Assembly: GCA_027575805.1 (NCBI GenBank)
Contig: JANBPU010000025.1
Coordinates: forward strand, 62,001 to 126,000
Direction of reading: 5' to 3'
DNA length: 64,000 bases
DNA from: Mycoemilia scoparia
Lineage: Eukaryota > Kickxellomycota > Kickxellomycetes > Kickxellales > Kickxellaceae
Below are positions 22,280-35,847 of this stretch, one piece after another (within the stretch, counting starts at the first letter, position 1; every line of letters begins with the position of its first letter). The notes beneath the pieces are model-generated. The model was not told the DNA's origin. It saw only the letters and a list, made by a program, of their open reading frames with translations, and did no database searches. A program made the position numbers and the translations under genes.

Positions 22280-23076
22280 ACTGTATTGTATTACTAATTC
22301 TATGGATCCCAGCTATTATATATATATATATATATATATGCGTGTGCGCGCTTTTATGTGATCTTTAGCCGATTTTCCTCATGTACATACATGCGCATGG
22401 CACGCTCTCTCCCCCGGTCTCCTCTAGTTAGTCACCTAAAGGCTATACAGTCGAACGCTGCTAAGTATCTATACGATCCATCAATATGGGCATGATGTTA
22501 GAAATCAAAGCCATGCTATCTATCAAGCTGGGCTCTGCCCGCAGCTTTTGGAAAATCTCCAATGTAAGGAAATTGCTTGCTATAAATTCGGAATTCCGGT
22601 ATATATATTTATGTATTTTTTCATGAAGCACCAAACAGTACTCTTTCTTACCCTTTACTGTTGGAGAGGTCTAGGAGTTTATAAGCTACAGCGGTTTTAT
22701 GTGGATAACAAAGAAAAAATCAAATCGGTTAGGCCACTACCAACGTTTTCTGTAAAGCGGTGTCCAAATAAGCTTAAAAGTAAAAATATTATTGAACTTA
22801 TGTAAAAAGCAAAATGTATTACAGTAATAATAGAAATGGATGTATCATCTATAGCATTTATAGGAGCACATACCAACCATCTTGGCAAAAGGCGCTCAAA
22901 AATATGCGTACAGGTGTACCAGCTTTTGTAGGCAAAATGTAAATCAGATAAATTAACCCATAACGAGTGGCGATAAAAATGCCTCAATACATAATAATTT
23001 TTCAAAAATTGGTGTGGCAAATTTTGTAGAAAAGAAACAACTATTAAAACCACATACACACACATATATATAAAAC
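22280..23076. other. divergent intergenic MTM1 / RRP45
   Basis: It has a (TA)n microsatellite at 22316-22339 and one candidate small spliced gene (22486-22805). The RRP45 side (23030-23076) is CACA- and TATATATAAA-rich just before the start, a plausible core promoter. Confidence 0.5.
22486..22805 (+). CDS. candidate small two-exon gene, unknown
   Basis: ATG at 22486 opens 26 codons ending at a good donor (AAT|GTAAGG at 22564). An in-frame acceptor CTACAG at 22686-22691 leads to 37 more codons and a stop at 22803-22805, giving a basic 63-aa product (KLGSARSFWKISN ... RPLPTFSVKRCPNKLK). The phases agree, but several other acceptors exist nearby and I recognise no family. It could be a small mitochondrial protein or chance. 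Confidence 0.28.
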
Positions 23077-24251
23077 ATGGGTCAAGAAAACAAGATCTCG
23101 AATAATAACAGAGAATTCCTGCTGTCAGCCCTCAAGAGTGGAACCAGAGTAGATGGCAGGGGAATATACGACTACAGAACCCTGAGGATTGAATTCGGTG
23201 AAACAAGTGGTACTGTTTATACATATTTGGGAAACACCAAAGTCCTTGTAAAAATATCCAGCCAAGTCGTGCGTCCATATGTTGATCGGCCAACTGAGGG
23301 AATAGTTCAGTTTAATACCGAGATTGCCACTTTGGCTTCACCTGTTTTTGATGCTGGTAAACCAACTCAGATGGAAGTCAACATTAGTAGGACTATAGAA
23401 AAAGTATTTCATAGAAATCGCGTGGTTGACACTGAATCCCTCTGCATCCTTGCTAATCGTAAAGTAAGTGTTATAAACCAATTCCCATGTTTACTATCTG
23501 CTAGGCGCATTGCTGTATATTTATATAAATGTTTTAAATTTCTTTTAAAACCTGCCTTTTAGGTATGGAATATTCGTGTCGATGTCCACTTCCTTGACTA
23601 TGATGGAAACATGCTTGATGCTGCATGCATAGGAATAGTTGCTGCGTTAAAAACATTCAAACGCCCAGATGTCACAGTAGATGGCGAAGAAGCAATAATT
23701 GTAAGCAAATAGTAAAACTTCACTAGCGACTAAATGTATGATAAACAAAAGTGGGACCTCGGATTTAGGCCTAATCACCAGTCATCTGCTATGCAATTCC
23801 TGAGGGTCCTTTTATGCATAAGGTCTTGTGAATTATAACCAAATAACCATAAAAACACGTATATTTACAACCTAAAATCCTCGAAATGTATAATTTCAAG
23901 AATACAGTTCTAACTCAAAGTATTACATCAATCATGTTCTGATCATAGCATTCTATTCTCGACAAGCCGCCCGTTCCCCTCAGTATCAACTATGCCCCGA
24001 TCTGCGTTACTTTCGGGTTTTTTGAGGATGGTGAATACATGATTCTAGACCCTGGGTCTTTGGAGGAGCAGGTTCAAACAGCCAGCCTCACAATGGCACT
24101 AAACAACCAAAGCGAGGTTTGTACCATCAACAAAGCTGGAGGTATTCCATTATCCCTTGACCAGGTTTTGCGATGCATAAAGATTGCTACTGCAAAAATT
24201 GAGGAAATACACAGCATAATCAATGAAGCCGTTGCCTCACAGAAAAAATAG
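23077..24251 (+). CDS. RRP45: Rrp45/EXOSC9, RNA exosome ring subunit (three exons)
   Basis: Exons are 23077-23463, 23563-23700 and 23949-24251 (828 nt, 275 aa). It is an RNase PH-like fold: NNREFLLSALKSGTRVDGRG at the N-terminus, FGETSGTVYTYLGNTKVLVKIS, RIEFGE and VDTESLCILANRKVWNIRVD, then the PH C-terminal half PPVPLSINYAPICVTFGFFE and DPGSLEEQVQTASLTMALNN. As in eukaryotic ring subunits, it is expected to be non-catalytic and to form the hexameric ring with Rrp41. The long C-terminal tail of animal EXOSC9 is absent, as in yeast. Its 3' end converges on ARP3 with about 230 bases between the stops. Confidence 0.94.
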
Positions 24252-24479
24252 CCCAAAATATACACACACACGAACCCCCTTTTTGCCATAAAGGAAAACC
24301 ACCAATTAAAAGCCCCTTTAGAGTCAGATTCTTACAGACTTTTCCAATATGAGAATAAAGCCGATTTGGGCTCTAATAAAGTCAAAAGCGTATGCTATAT
24401 GATAACAATAATCATCATCGAGTAGATAATTGTATTTGTACTAATATAAGTGTATATGTATATAAAAGTTGAGACAAAT

Positions 24480-26146
24480 TTAGCCAAGCATCTCAAAGAT
24501 GCGGTTGTGGCGACATATACCCGGACCATACTCTTCATATTCGGCTTTAGTGTGACTGAAGTTGTAGAATTGATCCTATATTGTGCAGCAACAAGTTCAA
24601 GACATTGGTGAGTATATGGAAATAGATGACAGGAAATCTGGATTGTGGTATAAAGATATATTGCTACACTTACTGTACAGGCCATGATGCTGGCACCAAA
24701 CCAAACGGCATTGCGCTGCTTCTTGTGTGAAATAACATTTACATCAATGGGCTGTGCATGCATACTGTTGCCACTAAGCTCCTCGCTTTTCCTGACACGG
24801 GCATCAACAATACGCTTGATATCTCTCTGAAGACGCTTGTTGAAGTCCTTAAACATTGTTGATCCACCAGATAAAACAATGTTCTATACAATGAAAACAA
24901 ATTCGGATTTCAAATATTAGTCGATACAATCGATTGGCAACACAATGCTGGTTCAGCTATATACTAGACACATACCTTGTATAGACCACGGCGGGTATCA
25001 ATGGGGCTGGATTGAATACATGTGTCGACAACATCTGGGAGAGGTGTCAAGAAATCCGAGGTAACCAATTCAGGGTTAAAGAACACCTCAGGGCCAAGGA
25101 ATCGCTCATATCCAACATCAACAGTATATGGCTTTCCAGTAACCGAATTAACGGCATTGTGCTGCTTAAAGTATTTGACCGGATCGGCATCATACTTCAA
25201 AAACTCCCGACCCATGTCGTGAGAGACATACGAATACTTTTCCTTTATGGTGCGGGCAGTCTCGAAAGAATCCTCTGGCGGAATGGATGTCTCGCCGTGA
25301 TCACGAAGGAGCTGCTGGACAAACCGAGTGATATTGCTTCCAGCAATGGGGATGTGCTTAATGCTTGAGCCCAAGACATAACCCTCATATACAGGAATAA
25401 CGTGAGTAACACCGTCACCAGAATCAATAACGGTACCGGTTAGAACTTGCTGCGAATTCTTTGCGGTCCAACTAGCAGCCAGAGCCATTACGGCCTGCAC
25501 AGCAATATAAAGACCCTTGATATTGAAGGACTCGAAAAAGATTTCGGCCATTTGCTCGCGGTTTTCTGGGGCATTGAGAGGTGGCTCAGTAAGGAGGAAA
25601 TAGTGATCCTCGGGCTCACATCTCAAATATTTGAAAATGCTCTGTTCCCAATATCTTTCCATATGGTCCCAGTTGTCGATTTGGCCGTGACGGATAGGAT
25701 AGCTGACGCCGTGTGAGCCAGAATTCTCCAATGCTTCGTATCCGATATGAAAGTCCAGGTCTTCTATTCCACGTCGGTTGGCAATGTTGCGTGATCGAGA
25801 GTTGCGTAGACCGATGGCAGTAGGAATCACAAACTGTGGGTCTGTGTTTCCAGCAAACCCCATCTTGGTATATCTATCAGTACATCATATACTTTGTTAT
25901 AGCGCTGCAAGCTAGTGTGGCCGATTTGTATGCAGATGGTCTGGGTTTCATGAACATGCAAATTAATGTTGGTCTTAGAAATGACAACAGCTGCTGCCCT
26001 CTTTGACACAGCTGAAACTCGATTGACCAGGTAAAGGTGTACCACATTGACCGCCATTTAGTTGATAATTCTATATATTTGCTTGTTGAAATTTAAGAAA
26101 CTTACCCAGTACCATTGTCAATGATAACGGGAGGCAATCTGCTCAT
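24480..26146 (-). CDS. ARP3: Arp3, actin-related protein 3 (four exons)
   Basis: Exons are 26146-26106, 25873-24976, 24883-24674 and 24575-24480 (1245 nt, 414 aa; family about 418-430). Exon 1 codes [14 protein letters not shown], joined to [20 protein letters not shown], the actin-fold phosphate-1 loop. [20 protein letters not shown] is phosphate loop 2, and [20 protein letters not shown] and NAVWFGAS are the adenosine and C-terminal motifs. The end [20 protein letters not shown] is characteristic of Arp3. It is the nucleating subunit of the Arp2/3 complex that builds branched actin at endocytic patches. Confidence 0.96.
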
Positions 26147-27162
26147 TTTCAAGACCGTGTCTTCACTTTCTAAAGATAGAGAGATATATGTGATATACAA
26201 AGGGAGAGAAAAAAGAGCTGGAACAAATATACACTTTATAAACTCAAGAAAGCAAAGTGTTAAAGCACTTTAGTGTTCCACACAAGCTGAACTAACATCT
26301 GCAGCTGTGTATTGGATTACTCTCTCTCTCTCTCTAGTTCAAAAATCCACACGCAGAATCAGCAGAGAGGCTGTTGATGACGAAGTATTGTGAAATAAAG
26401 CCATACCCATGCCATACAAAATAAGGGCAAAAACAAGCACTCAGCTATTCTATATTTAATCAGATCAGCTAACTGAAATTGCGAAATCTTGATCAAAACA
26501 AACTTTCAACAGAGCATTCTTGGTAAGGGATGCTCTAGATGAAACATTCCTTATTACAGACATTGCAATTGACAAAGAACACATAGAACTATGATGCAAA
26601 GCAAGCAAAGCCCTAGAATATAGCAACACAGATGGGAGCCTGATAGAAAATGCAATAAAGAAGATGGCAAGGAAAACAGCCAGTGAAAAGTCTACTTTAT
26701 AACAGCATCACTGCAGGATCATATATGCAAGCATTGTAGGGAACACACATCCTTACTACTAAATAACCAAGATAGAGGGGATGTCCTGTCCCTGTATGAA
26801 TGACAAGCGAGGGATCTCTACCTGTGGTACAATAGTCACCATAGGGGTGTTGTCTACTCACAAAAAACGATTTTCCCTAGTGGTTTTAGCCTGTTGGTCA
26901 GATTTCAGAGATAGTAATTTTCTCCTTATTGCCCTATAGAGGCATAGCTTGGACGTTGCAGCCTGTTGCTTTAATTATTATTACTTGATAAACACCCATT
27001 CATCATCGTCATCATTCCTTTTAAGAACCTTAGTGATAATCTAAAGAAGATTTGCATTAACACAGGAGGATTTTTTATGTTATATTATCCTTTAAGCAAA
27101 AATGAAATTTATTACAGATATTTTGGTGTGCTCACTATGAACTTGTTGGGAATATGGGGGGT
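26147..27162. other. intergenic ARP3 / SEN1
   Basis: This is about 1 kb with the ARP3 promoter. A CT tract (26320-26335) lies near the ARP3 start. No gene or clear repeat is recognised in the remainder. Confidence 0.5.
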
Positions 27163-30100
27163 TTAGAAAATACTATCAAAAAGTGACATTTGCTCTTTGG
27201 TGTCTACGGGCCTTTTGGATCCATCCTCACCGTCATCAGAGTTGGATGCCGAATCGTCCGAAAGGTCCATATCATTAACCTCACCTTCCTCAAAGCCAGA
27301 CTTTTTGCCATTGTTTTTAAGATCTTCAAGCTTCTTAGGAACTTTGATTTCCTTTTTGAAATTGCTCAAATGACTCTCAGATCTTCTCCCGCCATCACTG
27401 CGGGATGATGATCGCACTGTGGTCGAGTTTGCGTACCTGCCAGACCCAACGCTAGACTTTGTCTTCCGTCTGCTGATGAAGAGGGAGCTGTGGCTGCTGC
27501 TATGATGCTTGCTGCTACTGCTACGAGAATGCTTCTCACTCTCACCTGTATCTCTTCTTTTTCCACTGCGGCCTTCGTCTCCGGACCTACTGGTCTTTGG
27601 TTGTGGCCTGTAAGAGTCATATTCTTTTGTTTTTTCATATTTATCATCATGGTCGTCTTTTTTGTGGCCGGGGCGATGAGGGCTGTGATGGCTATTGTAG
27701 TCTTCTTCTGATGATATATGTGATCTGTGGCGATGGCTCTTATAATTTTCCCTATCGCGTTCTTTTCTATCAAGAGAATCCCTTCGATCTTTACTTCTGT
27801 CAATGTTTCGCTTGAATGCATCAACATCGTCTAGTGAGAAGTCGACTCTAGGCCTCTTATTGCTATTGCTACTGCTGCCACTACCATTGCTACTATTGGA
27901 ATCCCTGTGTCTGTGCTCGTAAGATCGACTTTCTCGGCTGCTGCTCCGGTCATGAACAGACGGGCTTCTCTTATTCTTTTCCTTTTCGATTGATCCATCG
28001 ACACTACGCTTTCTCGAATCCCTTTTCTCCGCATCTTTTGATGGTTGTGGTTGTGGCTGTGCAGACCTATGACCACTGGTACTGTCACTGTTCGCTGCCT
28101 TTGGAACTAAAGCTCCTTCTGGTTGTGCTGATGGTTTATTGATTTCTTTTGGTTTTTCAGGGACAGAGGTTTTGGTGGAATTGACTATCTGATTCATTAC
28201 AAAATCCTTCTTGTTCCCCTCTCCATCGGGAAGCAGTTCTACATTCGTTTCTTCCTTGGGATACTCAAACAGATTCTTCATAGTTCCTGGTCCTGCCGTC
28301 TTTATGTTGATTCCAAAGTATGGTTTCACGATATCCATATGCACTCTTCGGAATTTAGAGTCCTCAATAAGCTGACTCCAAAGAGCGTGTTCTTGCAAGT
28401 ATCTTGAATTTCCCAATACAAACAGCGACTTGCGGGCTCTTGTCAGCCCCACATTCATTCTACGAGTATCACTGAGGAACCCAATGCCCCTGCCACCGGC
28501 TCTGACGCACGAAAATATGATTATATCTTTCTCCTGTCCCTGGAACCCGTCAACTGTGTTGAAGTCAATAGCATCAAATATCCTTTTTCCAAATCGAATT
28601 GCAAATCTGCTCTTTAGTTCTTTAAGTTGCTGCTTGTAAGGTGTGATAATTCCAATACGAGATGCAAATGGTATGTTTTCAAAGTCTTTGCAGAGCCTTT
28701 CTACCAGAGACACTGCTGCCATTACCTCGGCATTGTTCAGGTATGAGCCTCCACGACCATTTGTCTCTTTGCCAGCATGTACATTAAAAAACATGAATGG
28801 TCTAAACAGGTTGCTCTTGTGCCACACATCTGTTTGCTTGACATCAAGGCCGGGGCCATCTTTCAGGCGGGAGTCATAGAACAGACGGCTAGGAAATTGG
28901 CTAATGTCTGGGTGCATGCGGTACTGGATGCTGAGTAAGTTGACAAGTGAGGGCGACCTATTCTGTATTCGAACAAACAGGCTCTGTTCGTAGTTGTACT
29001 CTGTTGCGGTCGTTGAAAGCACAGTTGGTGGGAGTTGGTTTGGGTCACCAACCAGCACACACCTTTTACAACCATTTCTTAGAGGAATCAGTGAAGCCAG
29101 CTCAACACTCTGGGCTGCTTCATCAATAATAACCGTCTCGAAATCACATGGCATGCTATTCATGATGTCATGGCCACTACCACTCAAAGTACAGCAGAGA
29201 ACGTCGGTGCGTCTTAGAATGTTTAAGCGAGCATTGCGCTGGACCATGTCCATCTCTTGAGTGGTTCTTCCAGAATCTGTCTTGGCTGAGTCGATGCGTG
29301 CTTCTATTTCCCGAATCTTTTTTCCATACTGCTTGGACATAGCTTCCAGTTCTCTTTGTTCGTCGAGGCTTGGAGCGTTGTCACTATTATGAAGCTTCAA
29401 TCGTATGTCATTCCTTTTGATAATGATACTGGCCTTCTGTTCAAACAACTCTGTTAATAGTTTTTCATTTTGGATCTTCTTTTGTTTTATTGAGAGCACT
29501 GCACTGGCAAGTGACTTTGCTGTGTCTGAAGATTCTTTGTAATTGGATAGCCCACCACCAGTACCTTCTTGTTTGCTGCTAGAGAGCTCAGAAAATGTGT
29601 TGAGTTCTTTATCTACTAAACTATCCAGCGACATGTCCTTGACAGCAGAATTTATGCTTTCTGACAGCCCGACTCTCACAACTCGCGGATAAAATGTCTT
29701 TCCAGTTCCATCCCTTATTCCCTGCATCAGGCGCTTTACAATCTCATCAACGGCTGCATTGCTGGGCGCACAGACCAGAATACGGTGCTTAGGATTCTTA
29801 TTATTCGAGTCTGTAGAAAAGTGGCTCCAGTGTTTTCTTTCATCTTCAGACATGAGTGATGATGATTGCCCTTTCGACTTTTTATAGTCTGGCTTGTAGT
29901 TAAGCTGTCCTGATAATAACGAGCCAATAAGTCCCAGAATCGTCTTTGTCTTTCCTGTGCCAGGCGGGCCCTGAACCAAAGTAAAACCTTCGCCCCTGTG
30001 TGTCGCAGTCAAAATCGATTCCGCTTGTGGCTGGTTGACACCGTGTGCTTTCATACATGCGCGCACCTTTGCCTCGTTAAGCATGGGGATGTTACGAATC

Positions 30101-33100
30101 TTGGCAAAAAGAATGTCATCGCTCAAATGCTTTGGCAAGAAACGCAGAGACTTTAGAGCAATATATTCGCGGTGGACTGGAGTAAGGCAGAAAAGTTTAA
30201 GACAGTCCCAAACTGAACCATCCACTAATTTGTTGTTTACTACTTTAAGCTTTTTTGGATTTGGAGAAAGACGAACGACAACATCGACCATATCTTTGGC
30301 GAATTTTTTGTTTTGTACCTTCCCCAAGACTGTAATTCTGTTACTGAATCTCTCCAAGGCTTTTTTCTGCAAGTCAGCTTCAGGAATACACTTTGACTGG
30401 TTATCACGAAACTTTTCAGCAATATTTTGCGCATCTTTTATAACCTTTTCGTTTGTGCCTAGATACGCCATGACTATCAGATCATTTTCAGATATGGTTT
30501 CGGCGTCTCCTCGAGTCATGGTCAGGGTAATATCAATAAATTTGTCAACACTGATCCTACCAGATTGAGTCGCGTTGAATGTTTGATTGTTAATGCATTC
30601 CTGTTTTGATGTTTGGAACTTGGTCCACGTCTCAAGGACTAGCAGTGGCTCAAAAACCTTTTCGTAGTGCTCAAAGCTCTCAAAAACCTTAGGTACCGTC
30701 ATATACTTAGTCTTGTCAAAATAGGTAGGGGTATCGCCCACATATTCATAGCTCCACTTTAATATTATCTGATGCAGAATATCCAGGTTGGGTGGTACGA
30801 ATTGTTTCTGCTGGTGGTCATCAGTAGGCTTTACAAGCGATCCGCCACCATTTCCTGCACTCGCGCCAAACTTGCGCCCAAATGGCTGAAGTGACATTCC
30901 TGGCAAATCAAACATTTTTGTACGCAACTGGGTCTCGTTGATAGGCCTTGGTGGAGATGAACTCCCATCAGCCAACATTCTAAGTGCCCCGCTGGCCTCA
31001 CGATCAGAATCACTGTTATCCTCTTCATCGGATGATTCTGAGTCCGAGTTTGAGGCAAGTTTTCCACGAGTTTTAGATATTTTTGGCGATTGAACTTTAG
31101 CACTTGCTTTAAGGTTCTGTCCACCAGCAGATTCTCCCAGTGCCAGAGATCTAGCAACTTTACTGACCTGTTGCTGAGGCTTTCTCTGCAATGTTGCAAA
31201 CGTGCTAGTTGGTGGCCTATTAAATGACGATGATGACGGCGGTGGCCTTTCTCCAACAATATCTCTTCGAAGTTCCTTTAAAAGTGTGCTGCTTCCCGCA
31301 TCTTTGGCCCTTCTTGATGGATTCAGTTTTGGATTTAACTTTCGCGACTTGTCTTTTAGAGACTCAGTTAACGATGGACGTCCAGTGTCCTTTCCGAGCC
31401 ATCCTGTTATAGTCTTTTGGAAGTGAGGCTTTGAATAGCTATGAGTGAGTTGGATTTCCTTGACATCTTGAGTTGCGGGTGGTTTTTCTGCCTTTTGGTA
31501 ATCTGTTTGGCCTTTATCAGGAATCTGAGGAACAGGAGTTTTGACTTCTTGATCCGAGGAGGCTTTTCTTGGTTTTTGAGCACCCAGCTGGTCTTTGACA
31601 GAATTATGAGAAATAGGCACATCAATGTCTGAAAGAGAATCAAGTACATCCAGAATATCATCGTCATTGATACTATCAAGGAGCATTTCGTCGTCACTTA
31701 TGTATACTGAGCCATTATCCATACCATTTCCACCAGACACAGCAGGACCCGAAGTTTGTATATCCGCATCAGGAAACTTGCTTACAATTAATTTATAAAC
31801 TCTGTCAAGGTTGTCAAAAATTGGCTGTGTAATGATAGCCCCAGATAACCTTTTTAAAGATGTCAGAGTCATTACCAGGGCTTTTGCATCCAAGTTGAGT
31901 TCTTTATCGGTACTTTCTATGACCTTTTGGTAGAGGGCAAGGAGCAACTGGAGTGACCTGTCGTCAGGGTTTCTCAGAACAAAGTGACCCAAAAGGCTCA
32001 ACATCTGCTGGACTGATCCAGCAGCTTTATTTAGACTCTTTGCATCTATACTTGGGTTTTCTTTTATGATTGATAGGGGGATACTCCCGATAATTGAAAT
32101 TATTGCCAAAATGACGCTAGTGATGCACAAATTGACCTGGCTGGGATCCATATTTCCGGACCTTTCGACTAAAACCACCATTGCCTTGGACATCCAGGAG
32201 TATGCAGTCAGACATAGCTTGCTGACATTTTGATCAGACAGTGGATATAATCTGCTCCCTTTGATATGGACGAATGTGTGCTGAAGGATTCGGGCAATTA
32301 GCGAAGACTCCATAACCAGCGCCATACCCTCCTTTACAAATCCTATCCATTCATCAAGAACCACATTAAGTGTTTCAATAAACAGTTGCTTGTGTCGAAG
32401 TAGCGTCTGCAAGGTCATCTGCAAGTACGGGTCAGCTTCGTCAACAATCATATCGCTAGTGGACACTGAGGACATACGTGACAAAAGCTTGATGGAAGTA
32501 TCTCTGGCAGCTTCCATGCACGATGTGGATAGTCTTATGGCTTGTGTCAGCACTATCTTTTCAAACTCTGCCCCGGTTTTTTCGTCCCTATTAACCAGTG
32601 TGTTTTCTATCGTTTTCAAATAGCCAACCAAGAGACCTTCAATCTTTTTAACTTGCTCTGGAAGTCCGTTTGATAACACAAAGTTGCCATTCGCAAAGTC
32701 CTGGCGTGCTATGAGCACTCCGTGCCAAGAAAACAAATAAGAGACCGCAGACAGGGTATGTGCAACAATATTTGTATCTCGAGGGTCTTCGAGGAGACTT
32801 TCCCATAGGCCTGGCATCAGGACAGGCGTTTTTTGGATCAAAGAAGATTCGTTGGTTTTGATGGTCGATATCCTCAAGTAAAGCTTCCAAGCATTGCATA
32901 TCTCGCTAGTCAGCATGTTTTCAATCAACTTCTCCGTACCGTCAAGGAGCTTTTTATAATTTATATATGGGCTATCAATATTTGAAATCTGGACGATCCG
33001 GCCAATATGCTCATTGATAAATTCGAATGGGATGTACATTTCAAAGACTGATGTGTTGTCGTTAATGTCAATCTGATTGTAGCAAAACTGGATCAGCCGG

Positions 33101-34708
33101 ATACTAGTTGTGTAGCACACAGCCTTGGAACTTAATGGGACATCGGTGTCGCTGGTCAACTCATAGATCAGTGGGCGCAATATGGCCGCAATTGCGGGTC
33201 TGTCTTGAGGAAATGAAAAGGAACCCACAAATGGTGATATCCAGTCAATAACTGTACTTAGGTGTTTCTTTGTGGCCCCCATGACTGGCTCGGATAATGG
33301 ATCAGGGACCTCTGTCTGGTTTTGAGCGCCACTTTCACTAGTAACTGGAGCAACAGCAGCTTTTCGTCGGAACTGGGCCTGGACATTTGGGTTGTGGAAT
33401 ATTGATATGGCAATGTCGGAAGGAACCATTTGGAGCTTTTTGGCCACGCTTCCCCAGAAATCAGTAGACCCATAAAAGGACAGGATTACAGAGAAAGATG
33501 ATAGCAATTCGAGATAGGAGCCATCGTCATTACCATCTACTATACAACGACAAAGCATGCTAGGCAGATCGGGGGTCAGCGTATTCAATAAATGTAGAAC
33601 CTCTCTGCTCATCCGCTTGAGTATAGTTTTGAACCCCCGCCAAAACTGTTCACTGGAGTATGGATATTCCATTTTTGCCAGTGGCTCGGTCTCCTTAACC
33701 TTTGTGGTCGCATCTCCAAATACATTGGCAAGTGCTGATACCAAATGCGACCGAATCCCGTTGTTAAAGTCACTGACACTTATCTCCGATCCTGCTCTCT
33801 TTATTATTGCACGACCACACCTCCTGACCACTGAATCTTTATGGAATGCCAGGGACACGGACCCAGGAAGAATATGGCTATCATTCCCAATCAACTGTCC
33901 ATTTGCAAATGTCGTCGTCAAGGCATTGGTCACTGCCTTTAATAGGTTTGGGTATTTCATTGTCAATGTTGGTGATCTGAGAGCCTCAAACACCATGTGG
34001 GAACAGATCGTGAGGTCACTTTTTGTGGTTTTTGCTATTGTGTCTATAATCCGAGCCACATCCCATTCCTCTACAACTCCAAAGAAATCTTCAACAGTCG
34101 GCGCCTCGTATTGCTCCAAGTATCTTTCAAAAAACACAGCAATTACGACATTATCTGTTTAGATCTCCTGAAAATGATAATATAGGGATTTGTCTTTCCA
34201 AAATATATGTATATAACCATTAAATTCTTACCTTTCCTTAATGACTGGTTTTTCATTATAATATGCCACGATACAATCTCTGCAAGACACTAGCCCTCTA
34301 GTCAGTTTTGCTTTGAAAAGTCGAACATACTCGTTATCAGTAAGCGAAAATATATGCATCAACATCGACACTATCGGCCTCACGTTCTCCTTGCACCACC
34401 AACATTCTTGTTCTGTATCAAGAAAATATTTCAACCCTTTTTGCAAAAACTCGTCCAATGCACCCGCTGACTCCTTTTTCCTTTCGACTTCCTGTAGTGC
34501 TTTTAAAACCTCCTCCAGCGTGGGGACTATATTCTCATCATCATTGAAAATAAGTCATGCTACTGATCGTATACCATTTACCGCTCAGATATGCATCTCA
34601 CGTCGCACTATGCTTTTTCTTGAGCAAATATATAGATATTTTAAGTTTTGTATTCAATTCACACATACCTTCTGAATCGCGAGAAGCGCCGGTATTGTTT
34701 TCGGCCAT
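27163..34708 (-). CDS. SEN1: Sen1/senataxin RNA-DNA helicase (three exons)
   Basis: Exons are 34708-34669, 34526-34232 and 34123-27163 (7296 nt, 2431 aa). An N-terminal alpha-helical Sen1_N region (DEFLQKGLKYFLDTEQECWW ...) precedes a disordered acidic/basic linker near 950-1200. The superfamily-1B helicase core follows: Walker A GPPGTGKT near residue 1500, Walker B DEAAQS near 1780, QYRMHP, then VDGFQGQEKDIIIFSCVRA and GLTRARKSLFVLGN near 1975-2010. The C-terminal tail is a long RS/SR- and DR-rich disordered segment. Sen1 unwinds R-loops and terminates Pol II on non-coding transcripts. Exons 2 and 3 both end or begin next to GAAAG (see findings). The start at 34708 is MAENNTGASRDSE. Confidence 0.95.
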
Positions 34709-35847
34709 TATTATGTATGCGATTTTATATTATATGTCGTTATAACAACAGGGGACTTGTATTTGTTTTAGAATGCAAAAAAATATTAGCTGTGTATTTG
34801 ATACAGGAGTCCATCCAAGACTTTTAACAAAAAGCCCAATGAAGCGAGCGAAAGATGTTTATTGAAAACACAAGTAAAGAGAAAAAATAACAACGATACC
34901 TGGTTGTGCTCAGAGTCATAATATTTCCTGTTGTCATTAGCAGATTTAGATGGTAGATCAAATCAGCAACTCGAGTCTACTAACGACGCGTCGTTAAGAT
35001 CAACGCCTCTCAACGTTAAAGCTAGTGGGTTGTGTGTATCTTGAAAGAAAGGGTAAACCCTATGGGATAGCCTAACGCACAAGGCCCGTATATGATGACG
35101 GCTTTATACCCTTAGAGAAAGTCGTCTAAAAATACAATATTTGTGGATCAACACCTGTTTGTTCTCAAAAAAAAACCTAGGGTGCTTTCAGAGTCAGCAC
35201 TACCCACCCTTTGGATTAAGATCATTCCGGCTAAGTTAGTCATACTAAATCCATAGACTGAAAACTTGGTCAGTCAACCTCAAGACATGTAAATTTTGGG
35301 ATGCCGGTGAAGGCTCGAAATGATTTTAGTGTTGGAATTCTACAACCATTACGCCACAGAGACAATCCTTTCCACGCACATCCCTGTCTACAATGATTTC
35401 GAGTGTGAATGTTGGCTGCCATCATGGTCATTAGCCAAGACTTTGTTGTTAAGAAAGAGAGGGTTCTCTGTCAACATTAAAAAGAAATTTTAGCACATTT
35501 TGTTTGTTGCAGATAGAACAATAACAGACTTTTAGTGAATAATGCAAACCCCAAACCAAGACAATTTGAAGCATAGGCTTGAGTAGGTAAGTTGTTGAGC
35601 AACATACCAGAGGTATTTTGTCAATTGTAAATGGCATTCAGGTCTTTATTGACTTCTGCATCCAGCATCTTTAGTAAAAAAGATACTTTCTCTTGTCTAC
35701 ATTTGGCGGTAACTTGCTTCTATTTCTTGTATCTTCTCGCTCATACCTTTACTTTTTCCTCATATATACATATCATTTCACCCCTGCTTTCCCTGTCCAT
35801 ATATCTGTGTGTGTGTGTGTCTTTACCCCCTGCCAAGTACCTTCAAA
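34709..35847. other. divergent intergenic SEN1 / Gag-like gene
   Basis: This is about 1.1 kb. A (TG)n run (35806-35820) and CTTTACCCCCTGCC leader sequence precede the Gag-like start. No LTR, primer-binding site or second gene was seen here. Confidence 0.5.

Noticed and set aside
30035..30568. 177-codon plus-strand open frame opposite SEN1
   Set aside because: It lies antisense to the helicase and has composition typical of a reverse-frame shadow.
33557..34162. 201-codon plus-strand open frame opposite SEN1
   Set aside because: It lies antisense to the conserved N-terminal region of SEN1, with no family motif.
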